Notes under the pieces: generated by a model
Told to the model about the DNA's origin: nothing
Seen by the model: the letters and a program-made list of their open reading frames with translations, nothing else
The model's database searches: none
Source: Streptomyces sp. NBC_00273
GTDB taxonomy: Bacteria; Actinomycetota; Actinomycetes; Streptomycetales; Streptomycetaceae
Direction of reading: 5' to 3'
Length of the DNA stretch: 64,000 nucleotides
NCBI RefSeq assembly: GCF_036178145.1
Contig: NZ_CP108067.1
Span: 5,642,001-5,706,000, forward strand
Position numbers and translations under genes: made by a program
Shown here: one piece after another, positions 41,280 to 50,559 of the stretch
Position numbering within the stretch: the first letter of the stretch is position 1
Layout of the letters: every line of letters begins with the position of its first letter

Positions 41280-41312
41280 CGTCCGTATGCCGTCCGTATC
41301 CCGTCCGTATCG
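41280..41312. repeat. three 11-bp direct repeats upstream of afsK
   Basis: CGTCCGTAT occurs at 41280, 41291 and 41302, giving three units with an 11-base period, about one helical turn. They lie ~200 bases before the afsK start, within the gap 41223-41506 that must hold its promoter. The spacing is like that of PhoP/AfsR-type direct-repeat boxes, although the bases differ. Confidence 0.65.
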
Positions 41313-41506
41313 CCCGGTCCCGGAGAGATCGCCGAGCAGATCACACCACCCCGCTCGACGTGCCGGGGCCGGACCGGGTCCGGGCCTGACAGAATCGGGG
41401 TTGCTCGACCCGGGCGGCGCCCGGAGTGAGACGCTGCACGGGGCAGGGCCCCGTGCCGGTGGATGCGGGCCCGCTGAGTGGCTCGTACGGGGAGGTGTGG
41501 AGGCGA

Positions 41507-43909
41507 GTGGTGGAGCAGCTGACGCAGCACGACCCGAGACGGATCGGCCCCTTCGAGGTGCTGGGACGGCTCGGCGCCGGCGGCATGGGGCTGGTCTATC
41601 TCGCGCGGTCCGCGTCCGGACGGCGGGTCGCGATCAAGACGGTGCGCACCGAGCTCGCCGAGGACCAGCTCTTCCGGGTCCGCTTCACCCGCGAGGTGGA
41701 GGCGGCCCGCGCGGTGTCCGGCTTCTACACCGCGGCCGTGGTCGACGCCGACCCGCGCGCCGCCGTGCCGTGGCTGGCGACCGCCTACGTCCCGGCGCCC
41801 TCCCTGGAGGAGATCGTCAACGAGTGCGGGCCCATGCCCGCCCAGGCCGTACGGTGGCTCGCGGCCGGTATCGCCGAGGCCCTGCAGTCCATCCACGGCG
41901 CCGGCCTGGTCCACCGCGACCTGAAGCCGTCCAACGTGCTCGTCGTCGAGGACGGCCCGCGCGTGATCGACTTCGGCATCGCGAGCGGGGTCTCCAACAC
42001 CCGCCTGACCATGACGAACGTCGCCGTCGGCACCCCCGCCTACATGTCGCCCGAGCAGGCCAAGGACTCGCGCAGCGTCAAGGGCGCCAGCGACGTCTTC
42101 TCGCTCGGCTCCACCCTCGTCTTCGCCGCCACCGGGCACCCGCCGTACCACGGGGCGAACCCGGTGGAGACGGTCTTCATGCTGCTGCGCGAGGGTCCCA
42201 ACCTGGAGGGTCTCCCGGCCGAACTGCGGCCGCTGATCGATTCCTGCATGCAGATGGACGCCACGCTCCGGCCCACCCCGGCCGACCTGCAGGCGCAGCT
42301 CGCCCCGCACCTGTTCGACGGCGGCGACGACAGCGGCACCGCCTCGGCGTGGCTGCCCGCCCGAGCCGTCGCGATGATCGAGGCCCGGCGCGCGGGGCAC
42401 CGCACGCCGCCCGCGGCGCTCCCCGCGGTGCCGGCGCCCGGACCGGCCTCCGGGGGCCGCGGGGCGGCCTCCGAGGACGTCACGCACCGCCGCCCGCGCG
42501 GGGCCGATTCCTGGGTGGACCCGCGGACCGGCCAGGCCGTTCCGCAGCGTCCGCACCACCCGCCGAGGTCCCCGGTGCCCTCGGGCGAGCCGGTGCGCCT
42601 GGGCGGCTCGCCGGTGCCGATCGGGCCCGGGCCGCGCGCGACTGCCGCGGCCCCGGCCGCGCACGCCTCCTCCGCCGCCGCGGACTCGGCGACCGGCTGG
42701 ATCCGCCCGCCCGGCGGGTCGGTGGCCACGCCCTCGGCGGTGCAGCCCGTACCGAGCCCCGGTCCGGCCCCGGACAGCGGCCGCTGGCGGCCGTGGCGCT
42801 TCCGCATGTCCAACGAGGTGTGGGGCACGCCGACCGTTGCCGGGAACCTGCTCTACGTGACCTCCTTCGAGGTCCACGCCCTGGACGTGGCGAGCGGCCG
42901 CCGCCAGTTCAAGACCCGCGACGTCGCCTGGTCCATGGCGGTCGCCGACGGCCGGATCCACGCCTCCGACGGCCCGTCCCTCTACGCGCTCGACGCCGGC
43001 GACGGCTCCGAGCGGTGGCGGCTGTCCACCGACGCCTGGGTGTACGCGCTGCGCGCCGAGCGCGGCACGGTCGTCACCGCCACCCGCGGCGGCGGCGTAC
43101 AGGGCCGGGAGGCCTCGGGCGGCCACAAGCTGTGGGAGCTGACCGGCGCGCAGAGCGACTTCGAGACCCCGGAGGCGGCCCCCGTCCTCCACGACGGCAC
43201 GGTGTACGTGTGGCAGGACGCCCGGCTGCGCGCCCTGGACGCCCGCACCGGGCGTGAGTCCTGGTCCTACCCGATCGGTGACGTGGCCTCCTGCGGGAAC
43301 GTGCCCGTGCGGGTCACGCCGGCCGCGGACGGCAACGTGTACGTCGCGGCCGGCACCCGCGTCATCTCGGTGGACCGGGCCTCGGGCCGGGTCCGCTGGC
43401 ACTTCGAGGCCCCGGCGGTCTTCCTGGCGCCCCCGGCCTTCGCGCCCGGCGCGGCCATCACGGGCGGCGGGGTCTACCTCGTCGACTACCTGGGCACGGT
43501 CTACGCCCTCGACGCGGCCACCGGTCAGGACCGCTGGCGGATCGCGACGGAGGGACGGCAGTCCGCGGACCCGGTGGTGGTCGCGAACGGCAACGTCCAC
43601 CTGGGCGCGGGCAGCGCCCTGTACACGCTCGACGCGGTCACCGGCACCCCGAAGTGGCGGTTCGCGGCGGGCGGCGAGATCACCGGCCTGCCGGCGGTCG
43701 CGGACGGCCGGGTGCACTTCGGTTCGGCCGACCACTGCCTGTACACCCTGGACGCGGCGGGCGGCCAGCTGCGCTGGAAGCTGGCCACGGGCGGCGAGAT
43801 CACGGGCGCCCCGGTGGCGGAGGCGGGCGTGGTCTACGCATGCAGCAAGGACCGCTGCGTGTACGCCCTGGACGCGGCGAAGGGTACGGGCACCCGTACG
43901 AGCGGTTGA
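41507..43909 (+). CDS. afsK: Ser/Thr protein kinase AfsK with PQQ-like beta-propeller sensor
   Basis: An 800-aa kinase starting at GTG 41507 ([20 protein letters not shown]). The kinase domain (~14-275) has the G-loop [16 protein letters not shown], Lys in [22 protein letters not shown] and [11 protein letters not shown], then [16 protein letters not shown] Pro/Ala linker follows, then a C-terminal beta-propeller of PQQ repeats ([58 protein letters not shown]). Length and both domains match S. coelicolor AfsK (about 799 aa), which phosphorylates AfsR on Ser/Thr to activate afsS and antibiotic production. No transmembrane helix is evident. afsR and afsS lie 11-14 kb downstream. Confidence 0.95.
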   Translation: MVEQLTQHDPRRIGPFEVLGRLGAGGMGLVYLARSASGRRVAIKTVRTELAEDQLFRVRFTREVEAARAVSGFYTAAVVDADPRAAVPWLATAYVPAPSLEEIVNECGPMPAQAVRWLAAGIAEALQSIHGAGLVHRDLKPSNVLVVEDGPRVIDFGIASGVSNTRLTMTNVAVGTPAYMSPEQAKDSRSVKGASDVFSLGSTLVFAATGHPPYHGANPVETVFMLLREGPNLEGLPAELRPLIDSCMQMDATLRPTPADLQAQLAPHLFDGGDDSGTASAWLPARAVAMIEARRAGHRTPPAALPAVPAPGPASGGRGAASEDVTHRRPRGADSWVDPRTGQAVPQRPHHPPRSPVPSGEPVRLGGSPVPIGPGPRATAAAPAAHASSAAADSATGWIRPPGGSVATPSAVQPVPSPGPAPDSGRWRPWRFRMSNEVWGTPTVAGNLLYVTSFEVHALDVASGRRQFKTRDVAWSMAVADGRIHASDGPSLYALDAGDGSERWRLSTDAWVYALRAERGTVVTATRGGGVQGREASGGHKLWELTGAQSDFETPEAAPVLHDGTVYVWQDARLRALDARTGRESWSYPIGDVASCGNVPVRVTPAADGNVYVAAGTRVISVDRASGRVRWHFEAPAVFLAPPAFAPGAAITGGGVYLVDYLGTVYALDAATGQDRWRIATEGRQSADPVVVANGNVHLGAGSALYTLDAVTGTPKWRFAAGGEITGLPAVADGRVHFGSADHCLYTLDAAGGQLRWKLATGGEITGAPVAEAGVVYACSKDRCVYALDAAKGTGTRTSG

Positions 43910-43977
43910 CCTGCCCGGAGGCGGGGCTGCGGCCCCGCCGGGTAGCGCACCGCACCGGGAGTGACAGGATGGACCCC

Positions 43978-44475
43978 ATGAGCAACGTCTACTTCGACAT
44001 CACCATCAACGGCGCCCCCGCCGGCCGCATCGTCTTCGCCCTCTTCGACGAGGTCGTCCCGAAGACGGCGCGCAACTTCCGTGAGCTGGCCACCGGCCAG
44101 AACGGCTACGGCTACGCCGGCTCGGGCTTCCACCGCGTCATCCCCCAGTTCATGCTGCAGGGCGGTGACTTCACCAACCACAACGGCACCGGCGGCAAGT
44201 CCATCTACGGCGAGAAGTTCGAGGACGAGAACTTCCAGCTGAAGCACGACCGCCCGTACCTGCTGTCGATGGCGAACGCCGGCCGCAACACCAACGGCTC
44301 GCAGTTCTTCATCACCACGGTCGTCACCTCGTGGCTCGACGGCAAGCACGTCGTCTTCGGCGAGGTCGTCTCGGGCCAGGAGCTCGTGGACCAGATCGAG
44401 GCCCTGGGCTCCCAGTCCGGCGCCCCCAAGGGCAAGGTCGAGATCGCGGCGTCCGGCGTCGTCGACGCCGCCTGA
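43978..44475 (+). CDS. cyclophilin-type peptidyl-prolyl isomerase
   Basis: A 165-aa cytoplasmic cyclophilin that catalyses proline isomerisation during folding. Signature stretches are [20 protein letters not shown] (active Arg, Phe, Gln), [19 protein letters not shown] and [20 protein letters not shown]. The length is standard for bacterial cyclophilin A. ATG 43978 has AGGA upstream; an in-frame ATG at 43969 is less likely. It follows afsK by 68 bases. A hairpin terminator follows the stop. Confidence 0.95.
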   Translation: MSNVYFDITINGAPAGRIVFALFDEVVPKTARNFRELATGQNGYGYAGSGFHRVIPQFMLQGGDFTNHNGTGGKSIYGEKFEDENFQLKHDRPYLLSMANAGRNTNGSQFFITTVVTSWLDGKHVVFGEVVSGQELVDQIEALGSQSGAPKGKVEIAASGVVDAA

Positions 44476-44500
44476 TTCCCACCCGCCTGTCCGGCCGGTC

Positions 44501-44529
44501 GGCCCCGCCCCCTCCGGGGGGCCGGGGCC
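44501..44529. terminator. hairpin terminator after the cyclophilin gene
   Basis: GGCCCCGCCCC pairs with GGGGGGCCGGGGCC (ggccccg/cggggcc arms plus C/G tracts) around a short CTCC loop, between convergent genes. Confidence 0.65.
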
Positions 44530-44552
44530 GCCGCCGTTTCAGAGGGCCGCGA

Positions 44553-45005
44553 TCACAGGTCGTTCGCGGTGCCGTCGATCGCCGGGCCGCAGCCCTCGGG
44601 AAGGTGCGCGGCGATCAGCCGGTAGGCCTCCTCCACCGTGTCCGTCACGCCGAGCAGCGTGTTGTCGGACTGCCGGCGTACGCGGTACCCGCCGCCGGCC
44701 TGTGGGAAGGGCGTACCGATGTCCCGGGTCCACGGGTACCGGATGCAGCGGCTCAGGTACAGCACGCCGTGGCTGACGGCGGGGAACAGCTCCCGCAGCG
44801 ACGGATGGCCGTACGCGGCGCGCGGCACGGCGGGATCGACCCGGTCCGGCCCGTGGGCGAGGACGGTCCGCCACTCGGCGGCCACGATCTCCGCCGCGGT
44901 CGGGCGGACGAGGTCCGCGACGCAGGCGTCGAAGGTCGCGGCGTCTTCGCCGGCGGAGGCCCCCGCACCGGCCGGGTGGAGGAGCGGGGCGGCCGGGCCC
45001 GGCAT
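44553..45005 (-). CDS. DUF6193-family protein, next to a SUKH-3 protein
   Basis: A 150-aa soluble protein. Recognised elements are AEIVAAEWRTVLAHGPDRVD, AYGHPSLRELFPAVSHGVLY and AAHLPEGCGPAIDGTANDL, which I place in the DUF6193 family. ATG 45005 starts 4 bases after the SUKH-3 stop, so the pair is an operon. DUF6193 is often near secondary-metabolite or toxin-immunity genes. No toxin gene is visible beside it. The function is unknown. Confidence 0.7.
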   Translation of the reverse strand: MPGPAAPLLHPAGAGASAGEDAATFDACVADLVRPTAAEIVAAEWRTVLAHGPDRVDPAVPRAAYGHPSLRELFPAVSHGVLYLSRCIRYPWTRDIGTPFPQAGGGYRVRRQSDNTLLGVTDTVEEAYRLIAAHLPEGCGPAIDGTANDL

Positions 45006-45009
45006 GTCG

Positions 45010-45483
45010 TCAGACAAAGCAGGCGTCCACTTCGTCCTGATCGCCTCGCATGAGGCTGGAGAGGGCTTGGGCCTCGTCCTTGCCGAGGAAGTACGGGCCC
45101 GTGTGGTGCAGGTAGAAGAACCTCCCGATGTCGTCCATGAGGACGATCCCCGCCTCGACCGTCTCGTACCCCACGGGAAACAGCTCGTGGCCGAGGTCCG
45201 TGGCCAGTTCGACGATGTCCTCGGCGTCATCCGCGTAACCCATGGTCGGATCGGGGACGAACTTCCGCTCGGGTGCCCCGGGCACGGGGAAGACGAGGCC
45301 GGCGTAGCGGCTCACGAAGTCGGTGACCTCCTCCCGGGGCGCCAGCGGGAAGCCCTGCCGCACGGAGTCCTGGACGCGCGCCTCGACGAGCTGCTCGGCC
45401 GTCTCCCGTTCTCGGCGACCGGGGTGCCAGCCGTTGTCCCGGAGCCATGCCTCGACTTCTTCCTGCGGAGCTGGTGGTCGCAC
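45010..45483 (-). CDS. SUKH-3-domain immunity-type protein
   Basis: A 157-aa protein starting at GTG 45483. It has the plan of SUKH-3 proteins (EEVEAWLRDNGWHPGRRE, FPLAPREEVTDFVSRYAGLV, DLGHELFPVGYETVEAGIVL, GRFFYLHHTGPYFLGKDEAQ). SUKH members neutralise polymorphic toxins or act as stand-alone immunity genes. No cognate toxin or secretion gene is next to it, so it may be an orphan. It is transcribed with the DUF6193 gene. Confidence 0.75.
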   Translation of the reverse strand: MRPPAPQEEVEAWLRDNGWHPGRRERETAEQLVEARVQDSVRQGFPLAPREEVTDFVSRYAGLVFPVPGAPERKFVPDPTMGYADDAEDIVELATDLGHELFPVGYETVEAGIVLMDDIGRFFYLHHTGPYFLGKDEAQALSSLMRGDQDEVDACFV

Positions 45484-45661
45484 TGCCGCACTGCCTTTCG
45501 GTGCCCGGCGATGGTGCGGGCCGCGGATCCTTGGCGAACGCGCGGAGCGAGTCCGTCATGTCCGCTTCTGCGCATCATCCTTGCACGGCGGTGCGACAAC
45601 ACGGCGGGGAGGGGACGGCAGTTGGAGGTGACGGCCGGGCCGCCGTCCGCGACGGCAGGGC

Positions 45662-46123
45662 CTAGGCGGCGGGCGTCGTCGGGGGGAGGTCGCGGGTGGG
45701 GCGGGTGGGGCGGCCGCGCATGACCGCTGCGCCCAGGAGGATCAGGGCGCCCGCGCCGTAGGCGTTCGCGAGGCCGTCGCCGAGGGCCTGGGCGGTGCCG
45801 CCGATGGTGAGGCTGCCGGCGGCCTGGCCCTGGCGGACCGTCCACAGGACGGTGAAGCCGAGGACGACGACCCCGGCCAGTGCCATCAGCAGGCGCGAGC
45901 GGAGCAGGACCGCGCACAGGGTGAGGACGGCGGCGAAGAGGTACGGGAGCAGGATCGAGCCCAGCAGGGTGGCCCGGTGATCGGTGATCCCGACCGCGGT
46001 GAAGAGCTCCTGGACGCGGTAGTCGCGTCCGAGACGGCCGTCGTACCAGGCACGGAAGGGGCTCCAGACGGCGGCCGCCGCTCCGATCAGACCCATCAGG
46101 GAGCCGAGTGCGTTGCGCAGCAT
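45662..46123 (-). CDS. small integral membrane protein
   Basis: A 153-aa protein with about four hydrophobic segments (LGSLMGLIGAAAAVWSPF, LLGSILLPYLFAAVLTLCAV, LLMALAGVVVLGFTVLWTV, LANAYGAGALILLGAAVM). Between segments 1 and 2 is a short polar loop (YDGRLGRDYRVQELFTAVGI). No family is recognised. It stands alone, with gaps on both sides that hold no other gene. Confidence 0.7.
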   Translation of the reverse strand: MLRNALGSLMGLIGAAAAVWSPFRAWYDGRLGRDYRVQELFTAVGITDHRATLLGSILLPYLFAAVLTLCAVLLRSRLLMALAGVVVLGFTVLWTVRQGQAAGSLTIGGTAQALGDGLANAYGAGALILLGAAVMRGRPTRPTRDLPPTTPAA

Positions 46124-46269
46124 GCCCGGCCCTCCGGGTTAGGGGTCTCGGTTCCGACGCTACGCCCGGCTCCCGGGGCCCGCACGCCGGAGGGCCGGCG
46201 CGCGCGACCGAGGTCAGGACGTGCCGGCTCGACCGGCCGCTCGAATCCTGAGGCCCGCCGCCCGGCCCG

Positions 46270-47046
46270 TCAGCGCAGCCTGAATTCCGTGCCGGGCCGC
46301 CGCGAGGCGAACAGCTCGGCCTGCCGTTCCGGCGCCAGGTTCCCCAGCGCGATCAGCGCCGGAGCCTGCGCCAGCGCCTGCTGGAGCGCGGCCTGCTTCG
46401 CCGACCAGAGGGCCCGTACGGTGCCCTGCACGGCCTCCGTGGGGAAGCCGGCCAGGGTCTGCGCCGCCCGGAGGGCCGCCGGGAGCAGCCCGTCGGGCGC
46501 GGTCAGTTCCGAGACCAGGCCGATCTCGTGGGCCCGGCGCGCGGAGAGCCGTTCGGCCGTGCCCATCAGGGACATCCGGGCCGCTTCGCCGAAGGGCATC
46601 CGCTGCGCCATGTAGACGGCCTCGTAGGCGCTGACCATTCCGTAGGTGGTGTGCGGGTCGAAGAAGGTGGCGGTCTCGGAGGCGATCAGGAACTCCGCCT
46701 CGCCCAGCAGGTAGAAGGCCCCGCCGCAGGCCATCCCGTTGACGGCGGCGACGACCGGTTTCCACAGGTCGCCCGCCTTGGGGCCGATGGCGATCAGCGG
46801 GTCGTCGGTCGAGTAGGGGGAGGCGGGCTGCGGCACGTCGACGCCGCGGTCGATGCCGGTGCAGAAGGCGGCCGCCCCGGCGCCGGTGAGTACGATCGCC
46901 CGTACCTCGTCCGCGAAGCGGAACTCCCGCCACACCTCGCCCAGTTCGGCCGCCGTGGCCAGGTCGACGGCGTTGTGCCGGTGTTCCCGGTCCAGGGTGA
47001 CGACGGCGACACCGGTCGCCTTGTCCCGTTCCACCCGCACGGTCAT
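46270..47046 (-). CDS. crotonase-fold protein lacking both catalytic Glu
   Basis: A 258-aa enoyl-CoA hydratase-family protein. The CoA-binding fold is clear (VAVVTLDREHRHNAVDLATA, AAFCTGIDRGVDVP, VVAAVNGMACGGAFYLLGEA). The two Glu used by hydratases are replaced: Tyr in GGAFYLLG and His in FFDPHTTYGMV. It must use other residues for an isomerase, hydrolase or lyase reaction, or may not be catalytic as a hydratase. Its ATG at 47046 overlaps the DUF35 stop. It is the last gene of the three-gene operon under operator 10. Confidence 0.85.
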   Translation of the reverse strand: MTVRVERDKATGVAVVTLDREHRHNAVDLATAAELGEVWREFRFADEVRAIVLTGAGAAAFCTGIDRGVDVPQPASPYSTDDPLIAIGPKAGDLWKPVVAAVNGMACGGAFYLLGEAEFLIASETATFFDPHTTYGMVSAYEAVYMAQRMPFGEAARMSLMGTAERLSARRAHEIGLVSELTAPDGLLPAALRAAQTLAGFPTEAVQGTVRALWSAKQAALQQALAQAPALIALGNLAPERQAELFASRRPGTEFRLR

Positions 47047-47498
47047 GACTTCTCCAGGACCCAGCGGGGCACGGCCATGCCGCCCGTCTCGGTGAAGACC
47101 ACGTGCACCCGGGCGCCGATCCGCAGCCGGGCCGGGTCCACCGAGTCGAGCGGGGCGTCGGCCGAGGTCACCAGGTTCCCGGCGAGCCGGATGTGCGGGG
47201 CGTCGGCGAGTTCCACGAGGATCACGTTGTACGGGGCCTGCGCGGCGTAGGCGGGCAGCAGGGGCGGGTGCGGCCGGACGTAGGACCAGATGCGGCCGCG
47301 GCCGCTCATCCGGCGCCACTCGCTGTCGAAGGACCGGCAGTGCGGGCAGCAGGGGCGGGGCGGGAAGCGCAGCCGGCCGCAGGCGGCGCAGGCCTGGACG
47401 CGCAGCTCGCCCTGGGCGGCGTACTCCCAGAAGGGGGCGCCGTCCTCGTCGGGCACCGGCAGCAGCAGTTCGTCCGCGGTGGCGGCAGTGGTGGTCAT
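47043..47498 (-). CDS. DUF35 OB-fold protein with zinc ribbon
   Basis: A 151-aa protein. A zinc ribbon (CAACGRLRFPPRPCCPHC) precedes an OB-fold (GRIWSYVRPHPPLLPAYA, YNVILVELADAPHIRLAGNL). The start is four bases after the thiolase-like stop, and the stop overlaps the crotonase start. In known sterol systems a DUF35 domain binds the thiolase-like Ltp2 to form a retro-aldolase. The same order here makes this pair a strong candidate. Confidence 0.88.
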   Translation of the reverse strand: MTTTAATADELLLPVPDEDGAPFWEYAAQGELRVQACAACGRLRFPPRPCCPHCRSFDSEWRRMSGRGRIWSYVRPHPPLLPAYAAQAPYNVILVELADAPHIRLAGNLVTSADAPLDSVDPARLRIGARVHVVFTETGGMAVPRWVLEKS

Positions 47499-47502
47499 CG
47501 GG

Positions 47503-48654
47503 TCAGCTCCTCAGCAGGATCGCGGACGTCGGTACTCCCTCGCCCGCCGTCACCAGGCAGGTCGCGGCGTCGGGCACCTGGGAGGTGGAGACGCCCCGCA
47601 GCTGCTTGACGCCCTCGTTGATCAGGTTGAAGCCGTGCACGTACGCCTCGGACAGGCCGCCGCCCCCGGTGTTGAGGGGGAGCCGGCCGCCCATCTCCAG
47701 GGCGCCGCCCTCGGTGAAGGCGGCGCCCTCGCCGCGGCCGCAGAAGCCGTAGCCCTCCAGGGAGAGCGGGATCAGCGGGGTGAAGGCGTCGTAGATCTGG
47801 GCGACGTCCACGTCCTGGGGCCCGAAGTCGGCCTGCTTCCACAGGTGGCGGGCGGCGGTCCAGGCGGGGCCGGACAGCGGGTCGTCGTTCCAGTAGTTGA
47901 CCATGCCGTGGTGCTGGGCGGGCAGGCCCTGGGCGGCGGAGTGCACGTAGACGGGCTTCTGGCGGCAGTCGCGGGCGCGCTCGGCGGAGACGACCACGCA
48001 GGCCAGTGCCCCGTCGGTCTCCAGGCAGTTGTCGAAGAGGCAGAGCGGGTCGCTGATCATGCGGGAGGTCATGTACATCTCGCGGGTCAGCGGGCGCTCG
48101 TACATCATCGCGGTCGGATTGGCGTTGGCCCGGTTGCGGCAGGCCATGGCGACGTTGAAGAGGTGGTCGCGGGTGGCGCCGTACTCGTGCATGTAGCGGC
48201 GGGCGAGCATGCCGATCTCGTCGGCGGGGCGCAGCAGGCCGAAGGGGCGGGTCCACTGGCCGGGGGTGGGCAGCTGGACGGCGGTGTTCTTCCAGGGGCG
48301 GGGGCCCGAGCCGCGCTTGCGGGAGCGCCAGGCGACGCCGACGGTGGCCTGGCCGGTGGCGACGGCGGAGGCGAGGTGGCCGACGGTGGCGCAGGAGCCG
48401 CCCCCGCCGTAGCCGATCTTGGAGAAGAAGGTGACGTCGCCGGCGCCGATGGCCTTGGCGACCTCGACCTCGTCGGTCTCCTCCATGGTGTACGAGGCGA
48501 AGGCGTCGACCTCGGACGGTTCGATGCCGGCGTCGGCGAGGGCCGCGAGAATGGCCCGGCAGGCCAACTCCTTCTCGGACTGCGGGAGATGTTTGGCAAA
48601 GGCGGTCTGCCCGATGCCGACTATCGCCGTCGCGTCCTTGAGCGTTGCCGCCAT
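47503..48654 (-). CDS. SCP2-thiolase-like protein, Ltp2-type candidate retro-aldolase
   Basis: A 383-aa thiolase-fold protein. The start at ATG 48654 has GGAGG six bases upstream (GTG 48660 is also in frame). Motifs are KIGYGGGGSCATVGHLASA, AQIYDAFTPLIPLSLEGYG and NTGGGGLSEAYVHGFNLINE. The YDAF and SEAYxHG stretches resemble Ltp2, in which Tyr residues replace the His/Cys of thiolases. The DUF35 gene follows at once. It is therefore more likely to cleave a beta-hydroxy acyl-CoA by retro-aldol than to act as a thiolase. Operator 10 lies 51 bases upstream. Confidence 0.87.
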   Translation of the reverse strand: MAATLKDATAIVGIGQTAFAKHLPQSEKELACRAILAALADAGIEPSEVDAFASYTMEETDEVEVAKAIGAGDVTFFSKIGYGGGGSCATVGHLASAVATGQATVGVAWRSRKRGSGPRPWKNTAVQLPTPGQWTRPFGLLRPADEIGMLARRYMHEYGATRDHLFNVAMACRNRANANPTAMMYERPLTREMYMTSRMISDPLCLFDNCLETDGALACVVVSAERARDCRQKPVYVHSAAQGLPAQHHGMVNYWNDDPLSGPAWTAARHLWKQADFGPQDVDVAQIYDAFTPLIPLSLEGYGFCGRGEGAAFTEGGALEMGGRLPLNTGGGGLSEAYVHGFNLINEGVKQLRGVSTSQVPDAATCLVTAGEGVPTSAILLRS

Positions 48655-48705
48655 CGCCACCTCCGGGGTGCGCCAGTACTGACAGCCGCGAAGGCTACAG
48701 CTAAT

Positions 48706-48720
48706 CTGACGGATAGTCAG
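48706..48720. promoter_or_regulatory. inverted-repeat operator 10
   Basis: CTGACGGATAGTCAG in the divergent gap between the Ltp2-like operon (51 bases) and the FadD3-like ligase (28 bases). It is identical to operator 1 and can serve both promoters. Confidence 0.85.
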
Positions 48721-48748
48721 CTACTGGATCTGCGGGAAGGTGGCACGC

Positions 48749-50392
48749 ATGGGCGGCGACGGGCGCGAGGGCGACGTGCGCGAGGACGTGCGCGGGGATC
48801 TGCGCTGGGGCAGCATCGCGCAGCTCGTCCGGGCGGCAGCGGCACGGTACGCCGACCGCGAGGCCGTCGTCGACGGGCGCGTCCGGATCAGTTACGCGCA
48901 GCTCGGCGAGCGCGTCGAGCACGCCGTCGCGGCCTGCGTCGCCGCCGGGATCGAGCCCGGTGACCGGGTCGCCGTCTGGGCCCCCAACACCCTGGAGTGG
49001 ATCGTTTCCGCACTCGGCGCCGTCTCGGCCGGCGCGGTGCTCGTCCCCCTCAACACCCGTTTCAAGGGCGCGGAAGCCGCGTACGTCCTGGAGCGCAGCA
49101 GGGCCCGGCTGCTCTTCGTCACCGGCACCTTCCTCGGCACCTCCTACGTCGCCTCCCTGCGCCGCGCCGCGGCCGAGGGCTCCGGCACCGGCCCGCTGCC
49201 CGGACTCCCGCACCTGGAGCAGGTCGTCGTCCTCGCCGACGACGCCCCCGACTCCTTCCGCACCTGGAAGGACTTCCTGGCGGGCGGGGACGGCGTACCG
49301 GCCGCGGCGGTCCGCGAACGCGCCGAATCGATCCGCCCCGAGTCCCCCTCCGACATCATCTTCACCTCCGGCACCACCGGCAGCCCCAAGGGCGCGGTCA
49401 TCACCCACGCCCAGTCCCTGCGCTGCTACGACGTGTGGAGCGAGCTCGCCGGACTGCGCGAGGGCGACCGCTACCTGATCGTGAACCCCTTCTTCCACAC
49501 CTTCGGCTACAAGGCCGGGATCATCGCCTGCCTGATGCGCGGGGCCACGATGGTCCCCCAGTCCGTCTTCAACGTGGACACCGTCCTCGCGAACGTCGCC
49601 GCCGAGCGGATCTCCGTACTCCCCGGGCCGCCCACCCTCCACCAGTCGCTCCTCGACCACCCCCAGCGCGACCACCACGACCTCTCCGCCCTGCGCCTGG
49701 TCGTCACCGGCGCGGCCGTGGTCCCGCTGCGGCTCGTCGAACGGCTGCGCGGCGAACTGCACATCGCCACCGTCCTCACGGCGTACGGGCTCTCCGAGGC
49801 AAGCGGCATCGTCACCATGTGCCGCCGCGGCGACCCGGCGGAGACCGTCTCCGCCACCTCCGGCCGGGCCATCCCGGACACCGAGGTGGTGATCCTGGAC
49901 GCCGACGGGCGGCCGCAGCCGGCCGGGTGCGCGGGCGAGATCGCGGTCCGCGGCTACCACGTCATGCAGGGCTACTTCGAGGACCCCGAGGAGACCGCCC
50001 GGACCATCACCCCCGAGGGCTGGCTGCACACCGGCGACGTGGGGTACTTGGACGAGGTCGGCAACCTGCGCATCACCGACCGGATCAAGGACATGTTCAT
50101 CGTCGGCGGGTTCAACGCCTACCCCGCCGAGATCGAGCAACTCCTCGGCCTCCACCCGGACATCGCGGACGTCGCGGTGATCGGCGTCCCGGACCCGCGC
50201 CTGGGCGAGGTCGGCAAGGCCTACGCGGTCCGCCGCCCCGGCTCCACGCTGACCGCGGACGACCTGATCGCCTGGTCCCGCCGCGAGATGGCCAACTACA
50301 AGGTCCCGCGCGCGGTGGAGTTCGTGACGGAACTCCCGCGCAACGCGAGCGGCAAGATCCTCAAACGCGCCCTCCGCGCCGGCCAGGCGTAG
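48749..50392 (+). CDS. AMP-forming acyl-CoA ligase, FadD3-like
   Basis: A 547-aa ligase. The P-loop is IIFTSGTTGSPKGAVITHAQ; NPFFHTFGYKAGIIACL, SVLPGPPTLHQSLLDHP and FIVGGFNAYPAEIEQLLG strongly recall mycobacterial FadD3, which activates the sterol C/D-ring propionate (HIP). The catalytic Lys is in LPRNASGKILKRALR. ATG 48749 is chosen since GGGAAGG lies eight bases upstream. It shares operator 10 with the divergent operon. FadD3-like activity on a bicyclic or cyclic acid is an inference from similarity I recognise but could not score. Confidence 0.88.
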   Translation: MGGDGREGDVREDVRGDLRWGSIAQLVRAAAARYADREAVVDGRVRISYAQLGERVEHAVAACVAAGIEPGDRVAVWAPNTLEWIVSALGAVSAGAVLVPLNTRFKGAEAAYVLERSRARLLFVTGTFLGTSYVASLRRAAAEGSGTGPLPGLPHLEQVVVLADDAPDSFRTWKDFLAGGDGVPAAAVRERAESIRPESPSDIIFTSGTTGSPKGAVITHAQSLRCYDVWSELAGLREGDRYLIVNPFFHTFGYKAGIIACLMRGATMVPQSVFNVDTVLANVAAERISVLPGPPTLHQSLLDHPQRDHHDLSALRLVVTGAAVVPLRLVERLRGELHIATVLTAYGLSEASGIVTMCRRGDPAETVSATSGRAIPDTEVVILDADGRPQPAGCAGEIAVRGYHVMQGYFEDPEETARTITPEGWLHTGDVGYLDEVGNLRITDRIKDMFIVGGFNAYPAEIEQLLGLHPDIADVAVIGVPDPRLGEVGKAYAVRRPGSTLTADDLIAWSRREMANYKVPRAVEFVTELPRNASGKILKRALRAGQA

Positions 50393-50559
50393 GAACCGGC
50401 CATGCTGAACCACGGGTAACTATGAGATGAACAGCGATTTTCGGAAGTGTTTCGAATGAATTAAGTCATTGTTGCCCTGGCTGGCCTTGCTTGGCGATCA
50501 TGAACATGTCCTGATGTCACCCTTACGAGGTCAAGATCGTTTAGCTGAAAGAGCTCCTC

